DNA from: Bacillus sp. HF117_J1_D
GTDB lineage: Bacteria; Bacillota; Bacilli; Bacillales; Bacillaceae_C
NCBI GenBank assembly: GCA_009928435.1
Contig: JAABNQ010000044.1
Coordinates: forward strand, 1-32,688
Reading direction: 5' to 3'
Length of the DNA: 32,688 nt
Shown here one piece after another: positions 1-7,367 of this stretch (the stretch's first letter is position 1; each line of letters starts with the position of its first letter). The notes beneath the pieces were generated by a model that saw only the letters and a program-made list of their open reading frames with translations, did no database searches and was not told the origin of the DNA. The translations under genes were made by a program, and so were the position numbers.

Positions 1-18
1 CACGTACGGATCTGTGAG

Positions 19-43
19 AGGCGCATGAGTAATTCATGCGCCT
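19..43 (+). terminator. Inverted repeat, likely terminator of a gene upstream of the window
   Basis: A perfect 10-bp stem (AGGCGCATGA / TCATGCGCCT) with a 5-base loop is followed by a modest T-rich stretch. It probably ends a transcript that enters from the left edge. The T run is weak, so a different structured element is possible. The rest of positions 44-265 shows no convincing gene. Confidence 0.5.
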
Positions 44-166
44 ACTCTATTTACGTTGGAGGAAAGGCTCCGTTCTGACTTACGATGGATCAGTGAAGGC
101 ATGATCGAATGAAAGATTTAGCGGAATGGATTGAAGGTGGCAGGAAATATGACTGGTTATGATTCG

Positions 167-194
167 TGATAGAACGAATAGATTTGTTCTATCA
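167..194. repeat. 9-bp inverted repeat of unknown function
   Basis: TGATAGAAC and GTTCTATCA form perfect arms around a 10-base loop. No T run follows, so it is not an obvious terminator. The GAAC/GTTC cores are 10 bases apart, not the 4 of a Bacillus LexA box. It could be an operator or an mRNA structure. Confidence 0.35.
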
Positions 195-265
195 GATTTA
201 CAGGAAAATATGAAATTTGCACGAATACGATTGTGAAAATGCGCCAAAACCCCCTGTAGTACGGC

Positions 266-305
266 TTCAACGCCACCTTTACATAATCTTTACAATGCGT
301 TCATC
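266..305 (+). promoter_or_regulatory. PhoP (Pho) box upstream of pstS
   Basis: Two TTTACA hexamers at 278 and 289 are followed by TTCATC at 300 and preceded by a weaker TTCAAC at 266. The main three are spaced exactly 11 bp, matching the direct-repeat PhoP~P site of B. subtilis (TT[A/T/C]ACA with 11-bp period). A possible -10 (GATATA, 313-318) lies just downstream. This predicts induction of the pst operon by phosphate starvation through PhoPR. Confidence 0.75.
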
Positions 306-374
306 GAAAATTGATATAGGGAGAGTAACATGTTCATTGAAATCGAACAAAGAATATTAGGGGGAAAATGACGA

Positions 375-1367
375 ATGAAATTGAAAGCCGCGTTTGCGAC
401 AGTCACCTTATCTTCAGCACTCTTATTTGCAGGGTGTGGAAATGGTGATGGCAGTACAAGCAGCAATGCAGAAGGAAATGAAAATAATACTTCGAAGGTA
501 GAAGAAACATCAAATGACAAGTTGACAGGTTCTGTCGGCATTGATGGATCTTCAACTGTTTTCCCAATTATGGAAGCCGTATCCGAGGAATTTGCTGCGG
601 ATCAGCCGGATGTCAAGGCGCCGGTGGGTGTTTCTGGAACCGGGGGCGGATTTAAAAAATTTATCGCAGGGGAAACGGACATCAGCAATGCTTCGCGCCC
701 GATAAAGGATGAAGAGGCGAAACTTCTGGAAGAAGTAGGCATTGACTATACAGAATTCGAAATCGCTTATGACGGTATATCTGTCGTAGTAAATAAAGAT
801 AACGACTTCGTCGATCAGCTGACTATTGATGAATTGAGAAAAATGTGGCTGGAAGATGGGAAAGTGAAGACGTGGGCGGATGTCCGTGATGGCTGGCCAA
901 AAGATCCGATTACCTTCTTCAGCCCGGGTACAGACTCCGGTACTTATGACTACTGGAATGAAGTAATTCTTGAAGAAGAACAAATGAGAAAAGATGCGAC
1001 ATTATCTGAAGATGATAATGTACTTGTGCAAGGTGTAATGGGAGACAAAGGCGGAATCGGATTTTTCGGGTTCTCATACTATGCTGAGAATAAGGACAAT
1101 CTCAAGGTTGTGCCGATTGTTAATAGTAAAGGAGAGGCAGTTACTCCAGACCATGACACAATCATGAATGGTGTATATGAGCCGCTTTCCCGTCCATTGT
1201 ACTTCTATGCGAGCAATAAAGCATTGAAAGAGAAACCTGAAGTTTACGAGTATGTTAAATTTGCTCTTGAAAATGCTGGTACTTTAGCTGAAGAAGTTGG
1301 TTATATCAGTCTTAAAGACGATGAATATAAAACAGCGCTTGAAAAACTGGAAGAAGCTTCAAAGTAA
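375..1367 (+). CDS. pstS: Phosphate ABC transporter substrate-binding lipoprotein PstS
   Basis: High-affinity phosphate-binding lipoprotein, 330 aa, exported and anchored on the outer face of the membrane, where it delivers phosphate to PstCA. Residues 1-21 are a lipoprotein signal ending in the lipobox LFAGC (lipidated Cys21). A low-complexity linker rich in Asn, Ser and Glu follows. The mature domain shows the PstS phosphate-contact motifs DGSSTVFPI, a Gly-rich GTGGGF, SRPI, and [10 protein letters not shown] near residue 190. The start is supported by a GGGGG ribosome site about 10 bases upstream. It is first in the pst operon, behind a PhoP box, and is separated from pstC by a hairpin that probably raises its expression over the permease genes. 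The family assignment is secure. Confidence 0.96.
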   Translation: MKLKAAFATVTLSSALLFAGCGNGDGSTSSNAEGNENNTSKVEETSNDKLTGSVGIDGSSTVFPIMEAVSEEFAADQPDVKAPVGVSGTGGGFKKFIAGETDISNASRPIKDEEAKLLEEVGIDYTEFEIAYDGISVVVNKDNDFVDQLTIDELRKMWLEDGKVKTWADVRDGWPKDPITFFSPGTDSGTYDYWNEVILEEEQMRKDATLSEDDNVLVQGVMGDKGGIGFFGFSYYAENKDNLKVVPIVNSKGEAVTPDHDTIMNGVYEPLSRPLYFYASNKALKEKPEVYEYVKFALENAGTLAEEVGYISLKDDEYKTALEKLEEASK

Positions 1368-1378
1368 TATGATCAGGT

Positions 1379-1398
1379 GAGAGGGGAGCCCCCCTCTC
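1379..1398 (+). terminator. Strong hairpin between pstS and pstC (attenuator or mRNA stabiliser)
   Basis: The 8-bp GC-rich stem GAGAGGGG / CCCCTCTC with a 4-base loop follows the pstS stop and is followed by CCTTTACTAT, a weak T run. In pst operons such hairpins commonly cause partial termination or protect the pstS message, so that the binding protein is made in excess. The functional role here is inferred. Confidence 0.6.
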
Positions 1399-1431
1399 CC
1401 TTTACTATGAAAATAGTGAGGAGTTTTCCTT

Positions 1432-2379
1432 ATGGAGTTAAAAGCGGAAAGAAAATCAGTTGCCGCACTCATTGAAGAAAATAAGAAAAAGTCTAAGTTT
1501 AAACAGGGGATGATTGAAAGATGTGTCCCTATTTTTCTTTTTACAATGGCAGTTATTTCTATCTTAACGACGATTGGGATCGTCATTACATTACTAGTGG
1601 AAACAATTACGTTTTTTGAACGTGTTAACATAATAGAATTTATTACAAGCAAAGAGTGGTTCCCGTTTTTCGAAGCCAATCCTCAATATGGTATAGCTCC
1701 TTTGGTTTCGGGGACATTGCTGGTAGCTGTGATTGCTATGATTGTTGCGATTCCGATTGGTCTTGCGACAGCCATTTATTTAAGTGAATATGCGAGTGAT
1801 CGGGTCAGGAAAATTGTGAAGCCCATTTTGGAAGTCCTCGCAGGGATTCCGACGATCGTTTACGGTTTTTTTGCCCTAACTTTTGTAACGCCACTTTTGC
1901 AAAAAATTGTGCCGAACCTACAATTTTTTAATGCATTAAGTCCAGGAATTGTTATTGGCATTATGATCATTCCGATGATTGCATCCCTTTCTGAAGATGC
2001 GATGAGTTCAGTCCCGCAGTCAATGAGGGAAGGTGCATTGGCACTGGGGTCAACGAAATTGGAAGTGTCTTTAAAAGTAGTTTTGCCTGCTGCACTATCC
2101 GGTATTGTCGCTTCATGTGTTCTGGGGATCTCTCGTGCAATCGGTGAAACGATGATCGTCACAATCGCAGGTGGTTCAAAACCGAATCTCACCTTTGATC
2201 CGACGGAAACCATCCAGACGATGACCGCTTATATTGTGCAGGTGAGCCTTGGAGATGCTTCGTATGGCTCCACCATTTACTACAGCATTTATGCGGTTGG
2301 AATGGCGCTGTTCATTTTTACTCTCTTCATGAACATCATTGCCCAATGGATCTCCAAGCGCTTTAGGGAGGAGTATTAA
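1432..2379 (+). CDS. pstC: Phosphate ABC transporter permease PstC
   Basis: Integral membrane subunit of the PstSCAB phosphate importer, 315 aa. After a charged cytoplasmic N-terminus it has a first membrane helix near residues 30-55, then five more segments. The permease domain contains the EAA-like loop (MREGALALGSTKLEVSLKVV, about residues 198-217) that contacts PstB. GTGAGGAG lies about 9 bases before the ATG. The stop overlaps the pstA start by one base (TAATG), so the two permeases are probably translationally coupled. Confidence 0.95.
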   Translation: MELKAERKSVAALIEENKKKSKFKQGMIERCVPIFLFTMAVISILTTIGIVITLLVETITFFERVNIIEFITSKEWFPFFEANPQYGIAPLVSGTLLVAVIAMIVAIPIGLATAIYLSEYASDRVRKIVKPILEVLAGIPTIVYGFFALTFVTPLLQKIVPNLQFFNALSPGIVIGIMIIPMIASLSEDAMSSVPQSMREGALALGSTKLEVSLKVVLPAALSGIVASCVLGISRAIGETMIVTIAGGSKPNLTFDPTETIQTMTAYIVQVSLGDASYGSTIYYSIYAVGMALFIFTLFMNIIAQWISKRFREEY

Positions 2380-3257
2380 TGGAATTGATAAATGATGAGA
2401 AAGTAGTGAAAAGGACTGGTTTTCGTCTTTTAAAAAACAGATTGTCGAAGTGGCTGTTTATGCTTGCTACATCAGTAGGGTTACTTGTATTAGGGATTTT
2501 GATTTACCGGATATTTTCCCAAGGGTACAGCTATTTGGATGTTGATTTCTTTACAAGCTTTGCTTCACGCAGGCCGGAAGAGGCAGGTATCAAAGCTGCT
2601 ATATTCGGCACGATTTGGCTGGTGGCCATCACTGGTCCAGTGTCCATTGTACTGGGCGTTGGTTGTGCCATCTACCTTGAGTTGTATGCGAAGAAAAACA
2701 GGTTCACTCGCTTTATTCAAATGAATATCTCTAATTTGGCAGGTGTTCCGTCCATCGTTTTCGGGTTATTGGGATTAACTGTTTTTGTACGGATGATGGA
2801 GATGGGGAGGAGCGTTCTCGCCGGTGGATTGACTATGAGCCTTTTGATTCTCCCGATTATTGTCGTAGCTTCGCAGGAAGCGATTCGCGCAGTCCCGAAG
2901 GAGCTACAGGAAGCATCATACGGAATGGGGGCTACAAAATGGCAAACGATCCGTCGTGTTATTTTGCCAGCGGCGATTCCAGGCATCTTAACAGGTGGAA
3001 TACTGGCATTATCACGTGCGGTCGGGGAGACAGCTCCGCTCATTATGATCGGAGCACTGACGTTTGTTGCTTTTGTGCCAGAAAGTATTTGGTCTGGATT
3101 TACCGTCATGCCTATTCAAATTTTCAACTGGACTAGCAGACCGCAGGTTGCATTTCATGACGTAGCGGCAGCAGGAATTATTGTTCTGCTTTTTATGCTG
3201 CTTTTGATGAATTCCATTGCCATTATTATTAGAAATAAATTTTCCAAGCGCTATTAA
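2379..3257 (+). CDS. pstA: Phosphate ABC transporter permease PstA
   Basis: Second membrane subunit of the phosphate importer, 292 aa, with about six hydrophobic segments starting near residue 26. The EAA-like loop, including [19 protein letters not shown] at about 177-195, is the predicted docking site for PstB. It pairs with PstC to form the channel. Its ATG overlaps the pstC stop (TAATG) and its own stop overlaps the pstB reading frame in the same way, giving a tightly coupled CAB block. A GGAGGAG ribosome site lies within the pstC 3' end. Confidence 0.95.
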   Translation: MELINDEKVVKRTGFRLLKNRLSKWLFMLATSVGLLVLGILIYRIFSQGYSYLDVDFFTSFASRRPEEAGIKAAIFGTIWLVAITGPVSIVLGVGCAIYLELYAKKNRFTRFIQMNISNLAGVPSIVFGLLGLTVFVRMMEMGRSVLAGGLTMSLLILPIIVVASQEAIRAVPKELQEASYGMGATKWQTIRRVILPAAIPGILTGGILALSRAVGETAPLIMIGALTFVAFVPESIWSGFTVMPIQIFNWTSRPQVAFHDVAAAGIIVLLFMLLLMNSIAIIIRNKFSKRY

Positions 3258-3271
3258 TGGGAGGGATCAAT

Positions 3272-4084
3272 TTGATTACAACATTGGTTAGGGAGGAACA
3301 AACAGTCAAACTGGATATTCAGGTACAGAAAGAGGAAGTCTTTCAAGCGAAAAGCTTTAATCTCTGGTATGGGGAAAAGCATGCCCTGAAGGAGATAGAT
3401 TTTAAAATAGCGGAGAATGAGGTCACAGCGATTATTGGACCATCTGGATGTGGAAAATCAACATTCATCAAGTCTCTGAATCGGATGGTAGAGCTCGTTC
3501 CTTCAGTGAAAATGACTGGCGAATTGCTATATAGAGGGAAGAATATTTTGGATCATAAATTTGGCGTTGAAGAATTAAGGACCAAAGTGGGGATGGTCTT
3601 TCAAAAACCCAATCCGTTCCCAAAATCAATCTATGAAAACGTCGTTTATGGCCCGCGGATTCATGGTATCCGGGACAAAAAAATATTGAATGAGATTGTG
3701 GAAAGAAGCTTGCAGGGAGCTGCGCTTTGGGATGAAGTGAAAGACAGGCTGAATGAAAATGCCTTCGGACTTTCGGGAGGCCAGCAGCAGCGGCTTTGTA
3801 TCGCAAGATGTCTTGCGATTGAGCCGGATGTCATTTTGATGGACGAACCGACTTCTGCCCTTGACCCTATTTCTACTTTAAAAGTGGAAGAGTTGGTTCA
3901 GGAATTGAAGGAAAACTTCAGCATCATTATTGTGACGCACAATATGCAGCAGGCGGCGCGCATTTCAGATAAGACAGCTTTTTTCTTAAATGGAGAATTG
4001 ATCGAGTTCAACAAGACGTCAGCTATGTTCTCCAATCCGCATGATAAGCGGACAGAAGACTATATAACAGGACGATTTGGATAA
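3272..4084 (+). CDS. pstB: Phosphate ABC transporter ATP-binding protein PstB
   Basis: ATPase that powers phosphate import, 270 aa from the preferred start. Walker A GPSGCGKS is at residues 56-63, the ABC signature LSGGQQQR at 167-174, Walker [13 protein letters not shown] near 188-199, and the switch His lies in VTHN. A TTG at 3272 is preferred because GGGAGGG sits 6 bases upstream. The frame is open to an ATG at 3257 that overlaps the pstA stop (TAATG) but has no ribosome site of its own. The alternative adds five residues and does not change function. phoU follows after 22 bases. Confidence 0.95.
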   Translation: MITTLVREEQTVKLDIQVQKEEVFQAKSFNLWYGEKHALKEIDFKIAENEVTAIIGPSGCGKSTFIKSLNRMVELVPSVKMTGELLYRGKNILDHKFGVEELRTKVGMVFQKPNPFPKSIYENVVYGPRIHGIRDKKILNEIVERSLQGAALWDEVKDRLNENAFGLSGGQQQRLCIARCLAIEPDVILMDEPTSALDPISTLKVEELVQELKENFSIIIVTHNMQQAARISDKTAFFLNGELIEFNKTSAMFSNPHDKRTEDYITGRFG

Positions 4085-4106
4085 ATGATAAAAAGGAGGC
4101 TGGCAG

Positions 4107-4766
4107 ATGGCAGTCAGAAACCAATTTGATGAGCAACTGCAAAGCTTGCATCATCGGCTGCTCACGATGGGGATGCTGGTGGAAGAAGCGCTTTATCAAG
4201 CAGTAAAAGCACTGGTCGATAAAGATGTAAAGCTTGCTCAAGAGGTCATTGACGGCGACAGGGAAATCAATGATGCGGAAATGGAAATCGAAAGAAAATG
4301 CTTAACATTGATTGCCTTGCAACAACCGGTGGGAAGTGATCTCCGAATGATTGCGACTACACTTAAGGTTTCGACAGACCTTGAACGTATAGCCGATCAT
4401 GCAGTGAGTATCGCCAAAACGACGGTGAGGCTGCAAGGCGAGATTTATGCAAAACCGCTCATCGATATTCCTAAAATGGGTAAACTGGTTCAGGATATGG
4501 TTCGAGATGCATTGGACGCGTACATCCATATGGATATGGAGAAAGCGAAGGTCATAGCGAACCGCGATGATGAAGTGGATGCTTTGTATAAAGAAATTTT
4601 TACTGACCTCATTGGGTTAATGATGAAGGATCAATCACTGATCAATCAGTCGACCCACCTTCTGCTTACAGCACAATATTTGGAACGAATTGGCGATTAT
4701 GTCACCAATATTTGTGAGTGGATTGTGTATATGGACTCAGGTAAGAAAGTAGAGTTGAATCAATAA
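4107..4766 (+). CDS. phoU: Phosphate transport regulator PhoU
   Basis: Cytoplasmic helical protein of 219 aa made of two PhoU domains (about residues 15-100 and 118-205). The metal-site type motifs are visible, including LERIADHA near 91-98 and LERIGDYVTNI near 192-202. PhoU proteins link Pst transport activity to phosphate signalling and restrain uptake when phosphate is plentiful. It starts with ATG behind AAAGGAGG and closes the pst operon, followed by a hairpin terminator. Many B. subtilis-type genomes lack phoU beside pst. Its presence here is more like other Firmicutes. Confidence 0.93.
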   Translation: MAVRNQFDEQLQSLHHRLLTMGMLVEEALYQAVKALVDKDVKLAQEVIDGDREINDAEMEIERKCLTLIALQQPVGSDLRMIATTLKVSTDLERIADHAVSIAKTTVRLQGEIYAKPLIDIPKMGKLVQDMVRDALDAYIHMDMEKAKVIANRDDEVDALYKEIFTDLIGLMMKDQSLINQSTHLLLTAQYLERIGDYVTNICEWIVYMDSGKKVELNQ

Positions 4767-4772
4767 ACAGTC

Positions 4773-4808
4773 AGGGACTTTTTCCGATGGAAAAGTCCTT
4801 TTGATTTT
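4773..4808 (+). terminator. Rho-independent terminator of the pst-phoU operon
   Basis: GGACTTTT (4775-4782) pairs with AAAAGTCC (4791-4798). The inner bases may pair further, and TTTTGATTTT follows. It sits 7 bases after the phoU stop. Confidence 0.85.
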
Positions 4809-4998
4809 AACTTCATTCAGCAGAAGTCTCCCACTTCTGTAAGTGTGAGATGAAAGCATTTTGGCACCATTCAGTGAGGGTTCGCACCCCGGCTGAATAA
4901 AGTTAAAGCCTCCGGCGGATGCCTCAGATTTTCAGAGGAATTTATCAAGCAGAGCTTGATAAAATCTGGGCGCAAATACGCCAAGGCGTATTTGATAA
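4807..4998 (+). repeat. Structured dispersed repeat, copy 1 (upstream of HD phosphohydrolase)
   Basis: About 192 bp that aligns almost end to end with 17746-17940. Domain 1 is closed by AACTT...ATTCAGC against GCTGAAT...AAGTT and contains the hairpin CAGAAGT/ACTTCTG. Domain 2 is closed by CAGATTTT against AAAATCTG and contains the hairpin TTATCAAGC-AGA-GCTTGATAA. It is followed by CAAATACGCC-AA-GGCGTATTTG. Each copy lies directly upstream of a gene on the same strand. I do not recognise a named family. It may be a cis-acting or free structured RNA or a non-autonomous mobile repeat. Confidence 0.8.
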
Positions 4999-5052
4999 TA
5001 GGCAGTCTTCGTGGTACAATCTTTCGAAATAAGAAAGCAGCAGGTGATTCAA

Positions 5053-5697
5053 GTGGGGATCCATCATTATTTTAAAAGTTTGTCTGATTTAGAAAAAATA
5101 AACCGCTGCCCGGGAAAATTTAAATTTCAAGAACACTCTGTGGCCAGTCATTCGTTCAAAGTGACGAAAATTGCGCAGTTTCTGGGAACTGTCGAAGAAA
5201 TGGACGGGCAAAAGGTCGATTGGCGATTGTTGTATGAAAAAGCCTTGAACCATGACTATGCCGAGCTTTTTACCGGAGACATCAAGACGCCGGTTAAATA
5301 TGCATCTAAAGAATTAAAACGTCTTTTCAATGAAGTGGAGGAAGAGATGACAAGGAAATTCGTGGAAAAGGAATTTCCACCGGAATTTCAAAAAGTTTAT
5401 TTGGGGCGGTTTAAAGAGGGAAAGGACGATACACTAGAAGGACAGATTTTGTCGGTGGCGGATAAAATCGATCTATTGTATGAATCTTTCGGAGAGATCC
5501 AGAAGGAAAATCCGGAGCCATTGTTTATGGAAATATATGAGGAGGCTTTGAGCACAATACTCTTGTTCAAAAATATGACGTGCGTCCAATATTTTCTTGA
5601 TCAAATCTTGCCGGAAATGCTCCGTGAGCGTTTTATTGAACAAAGTGAATTGACAGCTATCACTGAGAGAATGATTGAAGAAAGCAGAAGCCGGTGA
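5053..5697 (+). CDS. YfbR-like HD-domain phosphohydrolase
   Basis: Soluble HD-superfamily metal-dependent phosphohydrolase, 214 aa from the preferred start. It shows the first His in SVASHSFKV (about residue 35), the HD pair in NHDYAELF (about 65-72), the YfbR-like motif GDIKTPVKY and a later Asp in SVADKIDLL. The E. coli relative YfbR is a 5'-deoxynucleotidase acting on dNMPs. The same activity is plausible but not proven here. The GTG at 5053 has AGGTGA five bases upstream. The frame opens earlier at a GTG at 5011 that has no good ribosome site. The gene follows copy 1 of the structured repeat by about 55 bases. Confidence 0.82.
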   Translation: MGIHHYFKSLSDLEKINRCPGKFKFQEHSVASHSFKVTKIAQFLGTVEEMDGQKVDWRLLYEKALNHDYAELFTGDIKTPVKYASKELKRLFNEVEEEMTRKFVEKEFPPEFQKVYLGRFKEGKDDTLEGQILSVADKIDLLYESFGEIQKENPEPLFMEIYEEALSTILLFKNMTCVQYFLDQILPEMLRERFIEQSELTAITERMIEESRSR

Positions 5698-5775
5698 AAA
5701 AAGAGACTTGCACTTTTTCGCATTTTCGGAAAAACTATATAGATAAGGCTTTTAGTATGTGCATGGGGGAGCGTC

Positions 5776-6015
5776 ATGATAGATAAAATCTTATCCGCTA
5801 TTTTTTTACCGGCTTTAATGATGATTTTCTTCGTACGGATAACGTACAATCGCTTGGTTTCTTTTCTTTTGGTTGTTGCTTTGATTATTGTTTCAGCATA
5901 CAACGGATATTTGCATAAATGGTGGTTGATCATTATTGAAGCGGCGTCTCTTACGTTAGGATTATTTATCGTCAACCTAATGAAAGATAAAAGGAAAAAG
6001 AAGAACACTTCATGA
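5776..6015 (+). CDS. csbA: CsbA-type small membrane protein (DUF2198)
   Basis: Hydrophobic protein of 79 aa with two or three membrane segments (about 5-20, 25-42 and 48-68) and a very basic tail (KDKRKKKN). Length, hydropathy and N-terminal pattern (MIDKI...FLP...FFVRITYN) match B. subtilis CsbA, a general-stress (sigma-B-controlled) membrane protein of unknown function encoded just upstream of uvrB. GGGGGAG precedes the ATG. I could not identify a clear sigma-B promoter. Here csbA is separated from uvrB by about 4.1 kb of other genes and repeats. Confidence 0.8.
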   Translation: MIDKILSAIFLPALMMIFFVRITYNRLVSFLLVVALIIVSAYNGYLHKWWLIIIEAASLTLGLFIVNLMKDKRKKKNTS

Positions 6016-6055
6016 CTGGGCTTGCAGCTGGGACAGGAAGTGTTTTTGTTTGTTT
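6004..6055 (+). terminator. Terminator overlapping the csbA stop codon
   Basis: AACACTTC (6004-6011) pairs with GAAGTGTT (6037-6044) across a 25-base loop, followed by TTTGTTTGTTT. The stem begins inside the last codons of csbA. Confidence 0.7.
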
Positions 6056-6056
6056 A

Positions 6057-6146
6057 GAAATGATAAAAATCTATGCTAGTGTATAACTTGTTTATCAGAT
6101 TATGCTGCGTCCAGCTCCAGCGCCTATCGACTAGCAGACTTCGCGC
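6057..6146. repeat. Second dispersed repeat family, copy A
   Basis: About 90 bp nearly identical to 23850-23945. Conserved arms TGATAAA (6061-6067) and TTTATCA (6091-6097) are followed by a shared GC-rich core containing GTCCAGCTCCAG and CGCCTATCGACTAGCAG. Copy A lacks a 6-base TGCATC present in copy B. Both copies sit right after a transcription terminator. The GTCCAGCTCCAGCG core resembles intergenic repeats I recall from many Bacillales genomes. That resemblance is from memory, not a search. Confidence 0.75.
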
Positions 6147-6148
6147 CT

Positions 6149-6244
6149 CCTGCTTCTTTGATCGGTATGCTGCTTGTTGTAGCGGGCGTAGTACTACACA
6201 GTTACGTTTCTCGTACAAAAGAGGTGGAAAGCACCATCCAGTAA
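6149..6244 (+). pseudogene. C-terminal relic of a membrane protein
   Basis: Beginning right at the edge of repeat copy A, one frame encodes PASLIGMLLVVAGVVLHSYV and then a short charged tail ending at a TAA at 6242. A Gly-rich hydrophobic helix plus a short basic tail is what the last helix of a DMT/EamA-like or other polytopic carrier looks like. No start codon or N-terminus exists. The parent gene was probably deleted or replaced up to the repeat. The family is a guess. Confidence 0.45.
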
Positions 6245-6271
6245 AGTCGTGAAAAATGAGGAGATTAAGAG

Positions 6272-6937
6272 ATGGAAGCAGTTATTTTCGATTTTGATGG
6301 TTTAATGGTAGACACCGAGTCTGTCTGGTTTGAAGCATTTCACCAGGTTTTCTGTCGTTTGAATTATGATTTGACAATAGAAGAATTTGCCCTTTGTATT
6401 GGTACGTCAGATGATGTGTTATTTGAGCACTTGAAAAACAAGGTTTCTTTTACAAAAGAAGCTGTCATCCAAGAAGCAGAGGCAATTTATACGAATCAAT
6501 TACAAAATTTAGAGCTGCGGGGTGGAGTTTTGGACTATCTTAGCTCTGCTAAAAAGCTTGGCCTGAAAATCGGTCTGGCTTCAAGCTCCAACAGAAGCTG
6601 GGTAGAGAGTTTTTTGAAACGCTTTGAAATAAAGGACTATTTTGATGTTATTAAAACAGCGGATGATGTGGTCAATATCAAGCCTGGTCCCGAGTTATAT
6701 GTAGCGGCCGTTAAAGATTTGGAGGTGGATCCTGAGAGAGCACTAGCCTTTGAGGATTCAAAAAATGGTCTAACAGCAGCACTGGCTGCGGGTCTGAATG
6801 TTGTTGTTGTCCCGAACAGAGTGACAGCTCACTTGGCGTTTGAGGGTCATCGATTACGTTTGAATTCAATGTCAGATATGGCGCTGGAGGAATTAGTTCA
6901 GAGCATTTCTGTCTCCCGACAAAAAATATTTGATTGA
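6272..6937 (+). CDS. HAD-superfamily phosphatase (subfamily IA, YhcW/beta-phosphoglucomutase-like)
   Basis: Cytoplasmic phosphohydrolase of 221 aa. Motif I is FDFDGLMVDTE with nucleophile Asp7 and acid/base Asp9. A helical cap follows (about 15-90), then motif II in GLASSSNRSW, motif III Lys in NIKPGPELY and motif IV in FEDSKNG. The layout matches the beta-phosphoglucomutase-like group, which includes sugar-phosphate phosphatases such as B. subtilis YhcW. The substrate cannot be told from sequence. GAGGAG lies about 9 bases before the ATG. It precedes an ECF-like promoter and probably does not belong to the following operon. Confidence 0.85.
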   Translation: MEAVIFDFDGLMVDTESVWFEAFHQVFCRLNYDLTIEEFALCIGTSDDVLFEHLKNKVSFTKEAVIQEAEAIYTNQLQNLELRGGVLDYLSSAKKLGLKIGLASSSNRSWVESFLKRFEIKDYFDVIKTADDVVNIKPGPELYVAAVKDLEVDPERALAFEDSKNGLTAALAAGLNVVVVPNRVTAHLAFEGHRLRLNSMSDMALEELVQSISVSRQKIFD

Positions 6938-6940
6938 AAA

Positions 6941-6966
6941 TGAACCTTTTTGTCTCGCTGCTAGTA
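6941..6966 (+). promoter_or_regulatory. ECF-type sigma promoter upstream of the sigma-region-4 gene
   Basis: TGAACC (6941-6946) followed by a T run, a 16-base spacer and AGTA (6963-6966) resembles the TGAAAC-N16-CGTA class of promoters read by extracytoplasmic-function sigma factors. It lies 36 bases upstream of the start at 7002, where an autoregulated ECF sigma gene would have its promoter. One mismatch occurs in each element, so confidence is moderate. Confidence 0.5.
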
Positions 6967-7001
6967 ATAGTTTACAAGAGACAAGAAGGGAAGTGTTCTA
7001 T

Positions 7002-7367
7002 ATGCCAGTGACAGGCTGGGTGATCAGCAGTATCGTGGTAGCGGTGCTTGGCTCAGTTTTTGTAGGGGTCATTGCTCCAATGGAAAAGAAGGTTGTTCGG
7101 GACAAATGGGGGAAAATTGATTTTAAATTTGTAGCAGCAGATATTCCTTCGGCCATTTCAATGGAAGAAAGGCTGTCTGTCCAGAAAGCAGTGCAACAAC
7201 TGCCTGAGCTTCAAAGGGCGGTTATATTGCTGACTTACTATCATGACCTGACACAAAAAGAAACGGCAGACATTTTGGGAATCCCGGTCGGAACGGTTAA
7301 ATCATGGTTGCATCATGCGATGAAAAAGTTGAAAGAAGATTTGGAGGTGGATGGAGATGAGAGATAA
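7002..7367 (+). CDS. Membrane-anchored protein with sigma-70 region 4 only
   Basis: Protein of 121 aa with an unusual layout. Residues 5-27 form a membrane helix (WVISSIVVAVLGSVFVGVIA). Residues 28-65 are a linker, and about 66-115 form an ECF sigma region 4 DNA-binding domain, with LPELQRAVILLTYYHDLTQK leading into the helix-turn-helix ADILGIPVGTVKSWLHHAMK. Region 2, which binds the -10 element and core polymerase, is absent. The ATG at 7002 has AAGGGAAG about 8 bases upstream. The frame is open to a TTG at 6930 inside the previous gene. The next gene overlaps its end. It could be a degenerate sigma factor or a membrane-tethered regulator that competes for or recruits polymerase. B. subtilis SigO/RsoA is a precedent for split region 2 and 4 proteins. 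Confidence 0.7.
   Translation: MPVTGWVISSIVVAVLGSVFVGVIAPMEKKVVRDKWGKIDFKFVAADIPSAISMEERLSVQKAVQQLPELQRAVILLTYYHDLTQKETADILGIPVGTVKSWLHHAMKKLKEDLEVDGDER

Noticed and set aside
1-120. Possible lysine-type or other riboswitch at the left edge (GAGAGGCGC start and a GGAGGAAAGGCTCC hairpin)
   Set aside because: Only one convincing helix is present, the conserved cores of known riboswitches are missing, and no matching gene follows. A terminator explains the stem better.
5011-5052. Upstream GTG start for the HD phosphohydrolase
   Set aside because: It has no ribosome site, and the 14 extra residues do not resemble the family. GTG 5053 has AGGTGA at ideal spacing.
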